From an uncultured Clostridia bacterium (GTDB lineage: Bacteria > Bacillota > Clostridia > TANB77 > CAG-508): a stretch of DNA of 64,000 nucleotides. The stretch lies in NCBI GenBank assembly GCA_934141445.1, contig CAKPCF010000003.1:1-64000 (forward strand). Reading direction: 5' to 3'. The notes beneath the pieces are model-generated. The model searched no databases, had not been told where the DNA came from, and was given only the letters and a program-made list of their open reading frames with translations. Position numbers and translations under genes: made by a program. Below are positions 1 to 6,820 of the stretch, in pieces; within the stretch, counting starts at the first letter, position 1; each line of letters starts with the position of its first letter.

Positions 1-342
1 AGGCATAGGTCCATCAGCTGCAGAAACAACTAATATAGCACCATCCATTTGAGCAGCACCAGTGATCATGTTCTTTACATAATCTGCGTGTCCTGGGCAG
101 TCAACGTGAGCATAGTGTCTGTTGTCTGTTTCATATTCTACGTGAGCTGTATTGATTGTAATACCTCTTGCTTTTTCTTCTGGAGCACCATCGATTTGAT
201 CGTATGCTTCAAATTTAGCTTTTCCTAATAAAGATAAATATTTTGTAATAGCTGCTGTTGTTGTTGTTTTACCATGGTCAACATGTCCGATTGTACCAAT
301 GTTAACGTGTGGTTTTGTTCTTTCGAATTTAGCTTTAGCCAT
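1..342 (-). CDS. tuf: Elongation factor Tu (5' part, runs off the window)
   Basis: N-terminal 114 codons of EF-Tu, the GTPase that delivers aminoacyl-tRNA to the ribosome. The protein begins MAKAKFERTKPHVN and shows the G1 loop GHVDHGKT, the switch I segment ARGITINTAHVEYE and the G3 motif DCPGHADY; the G4 NKxD lies beyond the window edge. The ATG at 340-342 is preceded by a strong AAAGGAGG SD (about 350-357). It is the last gene of rpsL-rpsG-fusA-tuf, but the 159-bp gap after fusA carries its own promoter, so tuf can probably be transcribed separately as well as by read-through. Confidence 0.97.
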   Translation of the reverse strand, partial: MAKAKFERTKPHVNIGTIGHVDHGKTTTTAAITKYLSLLGKAKFEAYDQIDGAPEEKARGITINTAHVEYETDNRHYAHVDCPGHADYVKNMITGAAQMDGAILVVSAADGPMP

Positions 343-434
343 TTTAAATTTCCTCCTTTTTTGTTTGTCTTAAACTATCCTAAAATAGCTTAGACTTTAT
401 TTTATAAATATAAAAAGTTAATACCTTTTTTATG

Positions 435-475
435 GTACTTGCATTTTATACTATATTTGACAAAAATGCAAGTAC
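435..475 (-). repeat. 13-bp perfect inverted repeat between fusA and tuf
   Basis: Arms 435-447 and 463-475 (GTACTTGCATTTT and its complement) enclose a 15-nt loop. As RNA it forms a 13-bp stem just after the fusA stop. There is no uridine run directly after it, so it is not a standard intrinsic terminator. It may be a processing or stability hairpin, or a DNA operator over the tuf promoter. Confidence 0.75.
443..471 (-). promoter_or_regulatory. Candidate tuf promoter inside an inverted repeat
   Basis: On the minus strand, -35 TTGCAT (466-471), a 17-nt spacer and -10 TAAAAT (443-448). Both boxes lie in the arms of the 13-bp inverted repeat at 435-475, about 100 nt upstream of the tuf start. 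Box quality and spacing fit a housekeeping sigma factor; no transcript data are available. Confidence 0.65.
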
Positions 476-501
476 TTTACATTTAATTTTTAATTAGTAG
501 A

Positions 502-2586
502 TTAGTCTTCCTTTTTAGTTCTTGTAGAAACAATTGCTTCAAGAACTGACTTTGGAACTTCTTCATAATGAGAAGGTTCCATTGAATATGTTCCTCTACC
601 TTGTGTTTTTGAACGCAAATCAGTAGCATATCCAAACATTTCAGAAAGTGGAATAAATGCATGAATTTCTTGCATTCCATCACTTCCGTCCATTCCTTCC
701 ATTCTACCACGACGAGAGTTTACATCTCCAATTACATCTCCCATGTATTCTTCTGGAACTGTAATTTCAACTTTCATGATAGGCTCTAAGATAACTGAAT
801 GTCCTTGTTTACATCCTTCTTTGAATGCCATAGAACCTGCAATCTTGAATGCCATTTCTGAAGAGTCAACATCATGGTAAGAACCATCAACTAAAGTAGC
901 TTTGAAATCGATAACTGGATATCCAGCTAAAATACCGCTTTCAGCAGCTTCTCTAACACCATCTTCGATTGGTTTAATGTATTCTTTTGGAACAGCACCA
1001 CCAACGATTTTGCTTTCAAATTGAATTCCTTTTCCTGGCTCTAATGGTTCCATCTCTAACCAGCAGTGACCATATTGTCCACGACCACCTGATTGACGAA
1101 TGAATTTACCTTCAACTTTAACTGCTTTACGAATTGTTTCTTTGTAAGCAACTTGAGGTTTACCAACATTACATTCAACTTTGAATTCTCTTTTTAAACG
1201 ATCAACGATGATATCTAAGTGTAATTCACCCATACCAGCGATAATTGTTTGACCTGTTTCATGGTTTGTATATGTTTTAAATGTTGGATCTTCTTCAGCT
1301 AATTTTGATAATCCAATTCCCATTTTTTCTTGATTTGCTTTATCTTTTGGTTCGATAGCAATATCAATAACTGGTTCTGGGAATTCCATTGATTCAAGTA
1401 TAATTGGATGTTCTGGATCACATAAAGTGTTTCCTGTTGTAACATCTTTTAAACCAACAGCTGCTGCAATATCACCAGCATATACTTTTTCAATATCTTC
1501 TCTGTGATTTGCATGCATTTGTAGAATTCTTCCAACTCTTTCTTTTTTATCTTTACTTGAGTTTAATACTGTTGAGCCTGAAGCTAATGTTCCAGAATAA
1601 ACTCTGAAGAAACATAATTTTCCAACAAATGGGTCAGTTGCAATTTTAAATGCTAATGCTGCAAATGGTTCTGTATCAGAAGTTTTAGCTTCTGTTTCTT
1701 CTCCATCTAATGTTTCACCTTTGATATGTGGAATATCTAATGGTGATGGCATATAATCAACGATTGCATTTAACAATTCTTGAACACCTTTATTTTTATA
1801 TGAAGAACCACATGTAACTGGAACTATTTTATTTGCGATTGTACCAGCTCTTAAACCTTTTTTGATTTCTTCATCTGTTAATTCTTCACCTTCTAGGTAT
1901 TTCATCATCAATTCTTCATCTTGTTCAGCAACAGATTCTACCATTTTTTCATGATATTCTTTAGCTAATGCTTGTATATCTTCTGGTATATCTGTTTCTT
2001 CGATTTCTTTTCCTAAATCGTCTTTATGAATGAAAGCTCTCATTTTTATTAAATCAACGATTCCTTTGAATTGATCCTCTGCTCCAATAGGTAATTGGAT
2101 TGGTACAGCATTTGCTTTTAATCTGTTCTTTAATTGATCAACACAAAGCATAAAGTTTGCACCTGTAATATCCATTTTATTTACATATACCATTCTTGGA
2201 ACACTATATTTATCAGCTTGTCTCCAAACTGTTTCTGTTTGTGGTTGAACTCCACCTTTAGCAGCTAAAACTGTAACAGCTCCATCAAGTACTTTTAAAG
2301 ATCTTTGTACTTCTACTGTAAAATCAACGTGTCCTGGTGTATCAATAATGTTAATTCTATTATTTTTCCAGAAACAAGTTGTACAAGCAGATGTAATTGT
2401 GATACCTCTTTCTTGTTCTTGAGCCATCCAGTCCATTGTTGCAGCACCTTCGTGAACTTCACCTATTTTATGTGTTTTACCTGTATAGAAAAGAATTCTC
2501 TCAGTTGTTGTTGTTTTACCAGCATCAATGTGAGCCATAATTCCTATATTTCTTGTTCTTTCTAGTGGGTATTCTCTTCCTGCCAT
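502..2586 (-). CDS. fusA: Elongation factor G
   Basis: Translocation GTPase EF-G, 694 aa, the usual length. G1 AHIDAGKTTTT lies near residues 18-28, G3 DTPGHVDF near 82-89 and G4 NKMD near 136. Domains II-V follow, with GxGELHLDI (domain III) and the RGRMEGMD stretch of domain IV. ATG follows GAGGAGG. It is third in the str operon, 128 nt after rpsG, and that gap holds a long AT hairpin. Length and motifs mark it as canonical translational EF-G rather than a tetracycline-protection or FusA2 paralogue. Confidence 0.98.
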   Translation of the reverse strand: MAGREYPLERTRNIGIMAHIDAGKTTTTERILFYTGKTHKIGEVHEGAATMDWMAQEQERGITITSACTTCFWKNNRINIIDTPGHVDFTVEVQRSLKVLDGAVTVLAAKGGVQPQTETVWRQADKYSVPRMVYVNKMDITGANFMLCVDQLKNRLKANAVPIQLPIGAEDQFKGIVDLIKMRAFIHKDDLGKEIEETDIPEDIQALAKEYHEKMVESVAEQDEELMMKYLEGEELTDEEIKKGLRAGTIANKIVPVTCGSSYKNKGVQELLNAIVDYMPSPLDIPHIKGETLDGEETEAKTSDTEPFAALAFKIATDPFVGKLCFFRVYSGTLASGSTVLNSSKDKKERVGRILQMHANHREDIEKVYAGDIAAAVGLKDVTTGNTLCDPEHPIILESMEFPEPVIDIAIEPKDKANQEKMGIGLSKLAEEDPTFKTYTNHETGQTIIAGMGELHLDIIVDRLKREFKVECNVGKPQVAYKETIRKAVKVEGKFIRQSGGRGQYGHCWLEMEPLEPGKGIQFESKIVGGAVPKEYIKPIEDGVREAAESGILAGYPVIDFKATLVDGSYHDVDSSEMAFKIAGSMAFKEGCKQGHSVILEPIMKVEITVPEEYMGDVIGDVNSRRGRMEGMDGSDGMQEIHAFIPLSEMFGYATDLRSKTQGRGTYSMEPSHYEEVPKSVLEAIVSTRTKKED

Positions 2587-2650
2587 TTAATTTTTTCCTC
2601 CTCTCATAATTTTGTATATCTCATTTTGTATTTTATTTATTGGTAAATTA

Positions 2651-2693
2651 AGAAATAAATTATTAGGCACAAAACTCATAATAATTTATTTCT
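2651..2693 (-). repeat. 15-bp perfect inverted repeat between rpsG and fusA
   Basis: Arms 2651-2665 (AGAAATAAATTATTA) and 2679-2693 are exactly complementary, with a 13-nt loop containing the only G/C-rich bases. The stem starts about 22 nt after the rpsG stop on the message. No uridine tract follows, so a processing or mRNA-stability element is more likely than a terminator. Confidence 0.75.
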
Positions 2694-2714
2694 AATGTAT
2701 CAAATTTCTTCGAT

Positions 2715-3185
2715 TTACCATTTGTAATGTGCAAAAGCTTTGTTAGCTTCAGCCATTTTATGAACGTCTTCTTTCTTCTTAAATGCTCCACCGTTTCCAG
2801 CAATTGCATCTAAAATTTCACCAGCTAATTTTTCAGACATTGTTTTTTCATGTCTTTTTCTAGCATAAGTTACTAACCATCTTAAACCTAATGTTTGTCT
2901 TCTTTCTGGTTTAATTTCTAATGGAACTTGGTATGTTGCTCCACCTACTCTTCTTGCTTTAACTTCAAGTACTGGCATAACATTTTCCATTGCTGCTTCA
3001 AAAACTTCTAATGGATCTTTTTGTTCTTTTTCTTTGATTATATCAAAAGCTCCATATACGATTCCTTGAGCAACTGATTTTTTACCATCTAACATAACAT
3101 TGTTAATTAATTTTGTAACAACTTTGCTATTATATAATGGATCTGGTAAAACATCTCTTTTTGCTATAAATCCTCTTCTTGGCAC
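2715..3185 (-). CDS. rpsG: 30S ribosomal protein S7
   Basis: Primary 16S rRNA-binding protein that nucleates the 30S head. I place the start at the GTG at 3183-3185, giving MPRRGFIAKRDVLPDPLYNSK and 156 aa, the family length. The longer in-frame reading from the ATG at 3209 would translate the SD itself (AAGGAGG at 3194-3200), and its extra eight residues have no counterpart in S7 proteins. It is second in the str operon. The 208-nt gap after rpsL is structured and may be the site of S7 feedback control. Confidence 0.97.
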   Translation of the reverse strand: MPRRGFIAKRDVLPDPLYNSKVVTKLINNVMLDGKKSVAQGIVYGAFDIIKEKEQKDPLEVFEAAMENVMPVLEVKARRVGGATYQVPLEIKPERRQTLGLRWLVTYARKRHEKTMSEKLAGEILDAIAGNGGAFKKKEDVHKMAEANKAFAHYKW

Positions 3186-3245
3186 TATTCTTCCCTCCTT
3201 AAATTTCACTTTGTACTAATACAAGTGTTTATTTTTATTTAACTT

Positions 3246-3355
3246 TTCTACACATGATGTAGAACGGTACTCTGAAAAGCCTTTCGCTTTTCCGTAACAG
3301 TGCTATTAAAATCTATTTATTGAATTTTAAGAAAAGACTCCAATTAGTTCAATAA
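3246..3355 (-). promoter_or_regulatory. Structured rpsL-rpsG intercistronic region (three stem-loops)
   Basis: Three perfect stems can be read on the message. 3317-3355: 8 bp with a 23-nt loop. 3274-3292: a 7-bp GAAAAGC/GCTTTTC stem with a 5-nt loop. 3246-3264: a 7-bp TTCTACA/TGTAGAA stem with a 5-nt loop, ending about 60 nt before the S7 start. In E. coli, S7 represses its operon by binding the rpsL-rpsG gap. An equivalent role here is inference from position only. Confidence 0.55.
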
Positions 3356-3393
3356 TCAATCTTAATACACTATTTTGTCTTACTTACTAAATC

Positions 3394-3807
3394 CTATTTT
3401 TTAGGACGTTTTGCACCATATTTAGATCTAGCTTGCATTCTATCTTTAACACCAGCTGTATCTAATGTTCCTCTAATGATGTGGTATCTAACACCAGGTA
3501 AATCCTTTACCCTTCCACCTCTGATTAGAACAACACTGTGCTCTTGTAAGTTGTGTCCTTCACCTGGGATATATGAAGTAACTTCATATCCATTTGAAAG
3601 TTTAACCCTAGCAACTTTTCTTAAAGCTGAGTTTGGCTTTTTAGGTGTTACTGTTTTAACTACTGTACATACACCTCTTTTTTGTGGTGCTCTGTGATCA
3701 GTTTGAGTTTTCTTTCTTGAATTATATCCTTTTTGTAGTGCAGGAGCTGTTGATTTAGATTGTGTTGTTTTTCTTCCTTTTCTAACTAATTGGTTAATTG
3801 TTGGCAT
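3394..3807 (-). CDS. rpsL: 30S ribosomal protein S12
   Basis: Decoding-centre protein S12, 137 aa, the long form normal in Gram-positives (E. coli has 124). It carries the signature TPKKPNSALRK with the lysine at which streptomycin resistance arises (still lysine here), and the second resistance region GRVKDLPGVRYH. It is first gene of the str operon, about 70 nt from a consensus promoter, with a hairpin at the very 5' end of the predicted transcript. Confidence 0.98.
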   Translation of the reverse strand: MPTINQLVRKGRKTTQSKSTAPALQKGYNSRKKTQTDHRAPQKRGVCTVVKTVTPKKPNSALRKVARVKLSNGYEVTSYIPGEGHNLQEHSVVLIRGGRVKDLPGVRYHIIRGTLDTAGVKDRMQARSKYGAKRPKK

Positions 3808-3848
3808 TTCTTAAAATTCACCCCATTTCCTTTACAATATAAAAATTA

Positions 3849-3880
3849 CGCTAGAATATAGGTATTCCTATACAATAGCG
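3849..3880 (-). promoter_or_regulatory. 5'-terminal leader hairpin of the str operon
   Basis: The predicted transcript starts with CGCTA...TAGCG closing an inner stem TATAGG-AATA-CCTATA (outer 5 bp, small internal loop, inner 6 bp). It begins within a few nucleotides of the expected start site. Such a hairpin could protect the 5' end or take part in ribosomal-protein feedback; neither is shown. Confidence 0.55.
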
Positions 3881-3885
3881 TATCT

Positions 3886-3914
3886 ATTTTACCATTTTTT
3901 TTATTCAAAGTCAA
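3886..3914 (-). promoter_or_regulatory. str operon promoter
   Basis: TTGACT (3909-3914), 17-nt spacer, TAAAAT (3886-3891), about 80 nt upstream of rpsL. Near-consensus housekeeping promoter, as expected for a ribosomal operon. Confidence 0.85.
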
Positions 3915-3932
3915 TATTTGGCATATCTTTTT

Positions 3933-4262
3933 TTAGTTTATTTTTTTACCATCATTCATTCCAGATTCTATAAGTATTCCAGAATTTTCATCTTCTATTG
4001 GAATTCTTTTAGGTTCTTCAATTATTATTGTATTATTTGCATTATTAGTAATATTAGAAATATTACCATTCAATAGTTCTTTCAAGTCTTTTGTATCAGC
4101 TTTATTTATATTTGAATTTTCTTTTTCAGCTATAATTTCTCTTCTTTTTTCTATTTTTCTCCTTTCAATTGTTTTATTAAAAAATACTATTGCCATAATT
4201 ACTATAATAATTCCTAAAATTGTACCAAATAAAACTCTCTTTTCTTTACTCATTTTTTTCAC
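3933..4262 (-). CDS. Small single-pass membrane protein, unknown function
   Basis: 109 aa, not assigned to a family. A short basic N-terminus (KKMSKEKR) precedes one hydrophobic helix at residues 10-28 (VLFGTILGIIIVIMAIVFF), then a charged, Asn-rich, low-complexity tail. This predicts N-in topology with the tail outside. Start is GTG at 4262 or the ATG three codons later; neither has a good SD. It lies 36 nt downstream of the LRR surface protein and ends just upstream of the str promoter, so it may be co-transcribed with the LRR gene. Confidence 0.6.
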   Translation of the reverse strand: MKKMSKEKRVLFGTILGIIIVIMAIVFFNKTIERRKIEKRREIIAEKENSNINKADTKDLKELLNGNISNITNNANNTIIIEEPKRIPIEDENSGILIESGMNDGKKIN

Positions 4263-4298
4263 TCAATTTATCTATTGATAAATCCTTTCAACTTATAT

Positions 4299-6590
4299 TT
4301 AATTTGCCCATTCCACTATAATACTAGAATTATAACTCCATGGAGCACCACTAATCGAATCCTTTGGTTTATTTATAATAATTTTTGTTAAACTATCACA
4401 TAAGATAAATGGACCACCAATATTGTGTTTTAACTCCTGGACATTAGATGGAATAGTAATAGTTGTAATTGATGTTGTTGAAAAAGCAGCATTATCAATA
4501 ACTTGAACATCAGATCCTATATTTATTTGTGTTACATTACTTGGAAAAGCTGCATAAACAGTGTTTCCAATAATACAATTTATTGTACAATTTTTAGCAT
4601 TATAATTTACTGTTTTTAAGTTCGAACAATTCCTAAATACCTGATAACCTATATATGTAACACTACTTGGAATAGTTATTTCAGTAATTCCTGTACACCC
4701 ATAAAAAGCATAGTCTTCTATAACTTTTACATTATTTGGAATTACTATTTCTGTAAGACTTGTTTGAAGAGCAAATGCACCTTCTGGAATTTTTTCAACA
4801 TTTTCTCCTATTTTCAAATCTAAAAGTGGTACTTGCTCAAACATTGGAGAAAGTCCATCAGCTGTATACCCTTCATAAGAGCAATTAGTTATATTATATT
4901 CTACATTTTTAAGTTTTTGTAATCCTCGAAAAGCTGTCCATTGTAGTTCCTTAATTCCTTTTCCTAAGACAACTTTTTCGACATTGCTACAATTGTAAAA
5001 AGCATATGCCTCAATATTTTCAACACTGTCTGGAATAATAATTTCTGTTAATTCAGTTTGAAAAGCAAAACTAGCATTTGGAATTCTTTTTACATTATTT
5101 CCAATAATAAGTTTTGTAATTTTCGAATTTCTAAATATTGGTGAAATTCCTGTATCCTCTACACTTTCATATGTAAAATTTTCTGCATTATAGTAAATTG
5201 TTTTTAAAGCCTCATCTGATCTAAATGTACTTAGTAAAAAGCTCGTATCCAAAAAAGACAGTTTAGCAGGCAAAGTAAATTCAGTGAGTGAACTGCATTC
5301 AGCAAAGGCTATAGCTCCTATATATTCTACACTATCACTCATGTAAATATTTTTCAGTTTTTTGCATTGATAAAAAGCAGCAATTTCAATTCTTCTAACA
5401 TTATTACCAATTATAATGCTTTCCAAATTCGTGCAAAAGCTAAAAACTGCTGCAGATATAATTTCAACATCATCACTAAAAATTATATTATTAATATTCA
5501 AATTTTCAAAACCATTCTTTTGAAGTACTGTGTCTGTTTCTTCATTCGAGTACCAATACTCTGTAAAAAATCTTTTAGCTTTATAATTAAGAGTTTTCAT
5601 GCCTGTTAATCCTTCAAAAGTCTTTACTCTCACTGCTTCTACATTTTTTCCTAATGTGAAAGTTTCAACATTTGAAAAGCCATAAAATATACCTTCTCCT
5701 TCTAACACCGTACTATTATCACCACTTCCAATTGTAGTCACATCATCATCAATAACAATTTCTTTCATTTTACTTACGTATTCTGAAGACATTTTGCTTG
5801 AAATTGGTACATCTTCCATTTTTCCAGTACCTTTAATTACCATCTTATAGCTATCATCTGTATTTTTAAAAATATAAGCTTTTACATCATCTTGGCTTCC
5901 AGCTCCTAAATTTACTGTTGCAATACTTTTTGATAAATCTACATCATCTTTTGCAAAAGTATTACTATCTTCTATTATTATTGTAGAAATAACATTATTA
6001 TTCTTGTCATATCCTTTTATTACCGTAATTCCGTTATCTGTTTTTGTGAAAGTATTTCCATATAAATTGCCATTTTCCGTTCCTGATGAAATATTCCAAA
6101 ATATTTCACCATCATTATCATTTAAATTTATCACATCACTTTTGCTCATATTTAATTTTACAGTTTCGCCTTTTTCCAAGCTTATACCAGAAAAAGTTGT
6201 TGCTATATCCTGTTTATCTATTTTAACTGTATATGTTCCATTTTCATTTGTATAATACACAGCTGTTGTTCCATTTTTATTATAGTTAAAACCATTTACT
6301 TTTCCATTTAAATATTTAGCTAGTCCATCTATATTATAAATACTATCAATTGTTATTCCTGCATATGAATTAGCTTTATCATAGTATTCTATGTCTAAAC
6401 TAGAAACAGCTGTTGCAACTTCTGTTCCAACTTCTGCCTCTTCATTTTTCAGCTTTGCAGTTTTTGCTTGATTTAAAATTCCATTATCACCAATTGTCAA
6501 ATTTAAGCTAACTCCTGCTAAAATTAACATTACAATTATTGAAATAACTAATGCAATCAAAGTTATTCCATTTGCATCTTTTCTCCCCAT
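4299..6590 (-). CDS. Leucine-rich-repeat (BspA-type, LRR_5) surface protein with pilin-like N-terminus
   Basis: 763 aa. A short polar leader is followed by GITLIALVISIIVMLILAGVS (residues about 8-28), resembling a type IV prepilin signal (G then a long hydrophobic helix), but the usual +5 glutamate is replaced (G-ITLIA rather than G-FTLIE). A non-repeated region spans about 35-260. From about 270 to the end come many BspA-type repeats of about 23 aa, with the recurring pattern LTEIVIPNNVKVIEDYAFYGC. Such proteins are typically displayed on gut and oral bacteria and mediate adhesion. ATG with AAAGGAA upstream. Export by pilin-like machinery is inference; no pilus genes are in view. Confidence 0.8.
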   Translation of the reverse strand: MGRKDANGITLIALVISIIVMLILAGVSLNLTIGDNGILNQAKTAKLKNEEAEVGTEVATAVSSLDIEYYDKANSYAGITIDSIYNIDGLAKYLNGKVNGFNYNKNGTTAVYYTNENGTYTVKIDKQDIATTFSGISLEKGETVKLNMSKSDVINLNDNDGEIFWNISSGTENGNLYGNTFTKTDNGITVIKGYDKNNNVISTIIIEDSNTFAKDDVDLSKSIATVNLGAGSQDDVKAYIFKNTDDSYKMVIKGTGKMEDVPISSKMSSEYVSKMKEIVIDDDVTTIGSGDNSTVLEGEGIFYGFSNVETFTLGKNVEAVRVKTFEGLTGMKTLNYKAKRFFTEYWYSNEETDTVLQKNGFENLNINNIIFSDDVEIISAAVFSFCTNLESIIIGNNVRRIEIAAFYQCKKLKNIYMSDSVEYIGAIAFAECSSLTEFTLPAKLSFLDTSFLLSTFRSDEALKTIYYNAENFTYESVEDTGISPIFRNSKITKLIIGNNVKRIPNASFAFQTELTEIIIPDSVENIEAYAFYNCSNVEKVVLGKGIKELQWTAFRGLQKLKNVEYNITNCSYEGYTADGLSPMFEQVPLLDLKIGENVEKIPEGAFALQTSLTEIVIPNNVKVIEDYAFYGCTGITEITIPSSVTYIGYQVFRNCSNLKTVNYNAKNCTINCIIGNTVYAAFPSNVTQINIGSDVQVIDNAAFSTTSITTITIPSNVQELKHNIGGPFILCDSLTKIIINKPKDSISGAPWSYNSSIIVEWAN

Positions 6591-6756
6591 TACTTTCCAT
6601 TCCTTTTCTTTTGTTTTGTTTTATATTATTCACTTTTACTTATTATAGCATATACTTTATTTAATTTGTTTGCAATATAAAAATCAAATTTCTCATCTCA
6701 AAAATATTTTATTAGTTTTAAATATTTTGCCTTATATATTAAATTATATTTTTAAG

Positions 6757-6789
6757 AGCAAAAAGACTATAACATTTCTGTTATAGCCT
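6757..6789 (-). terminator. Intrinsic terminator of the coiled-coil operon
   Basis: Stem arms 6765-6774 and 6779-6788 (10 bp with one G-U; GAAA loop on the message) followed by TTTTTG, about 30 nt after the stop of the 759-aa gene. Confidence 0.85.
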
Positions 6790-6820
6790 TTCGTATGTAT
6801 TCTTTTAATTTTTAAATCAA

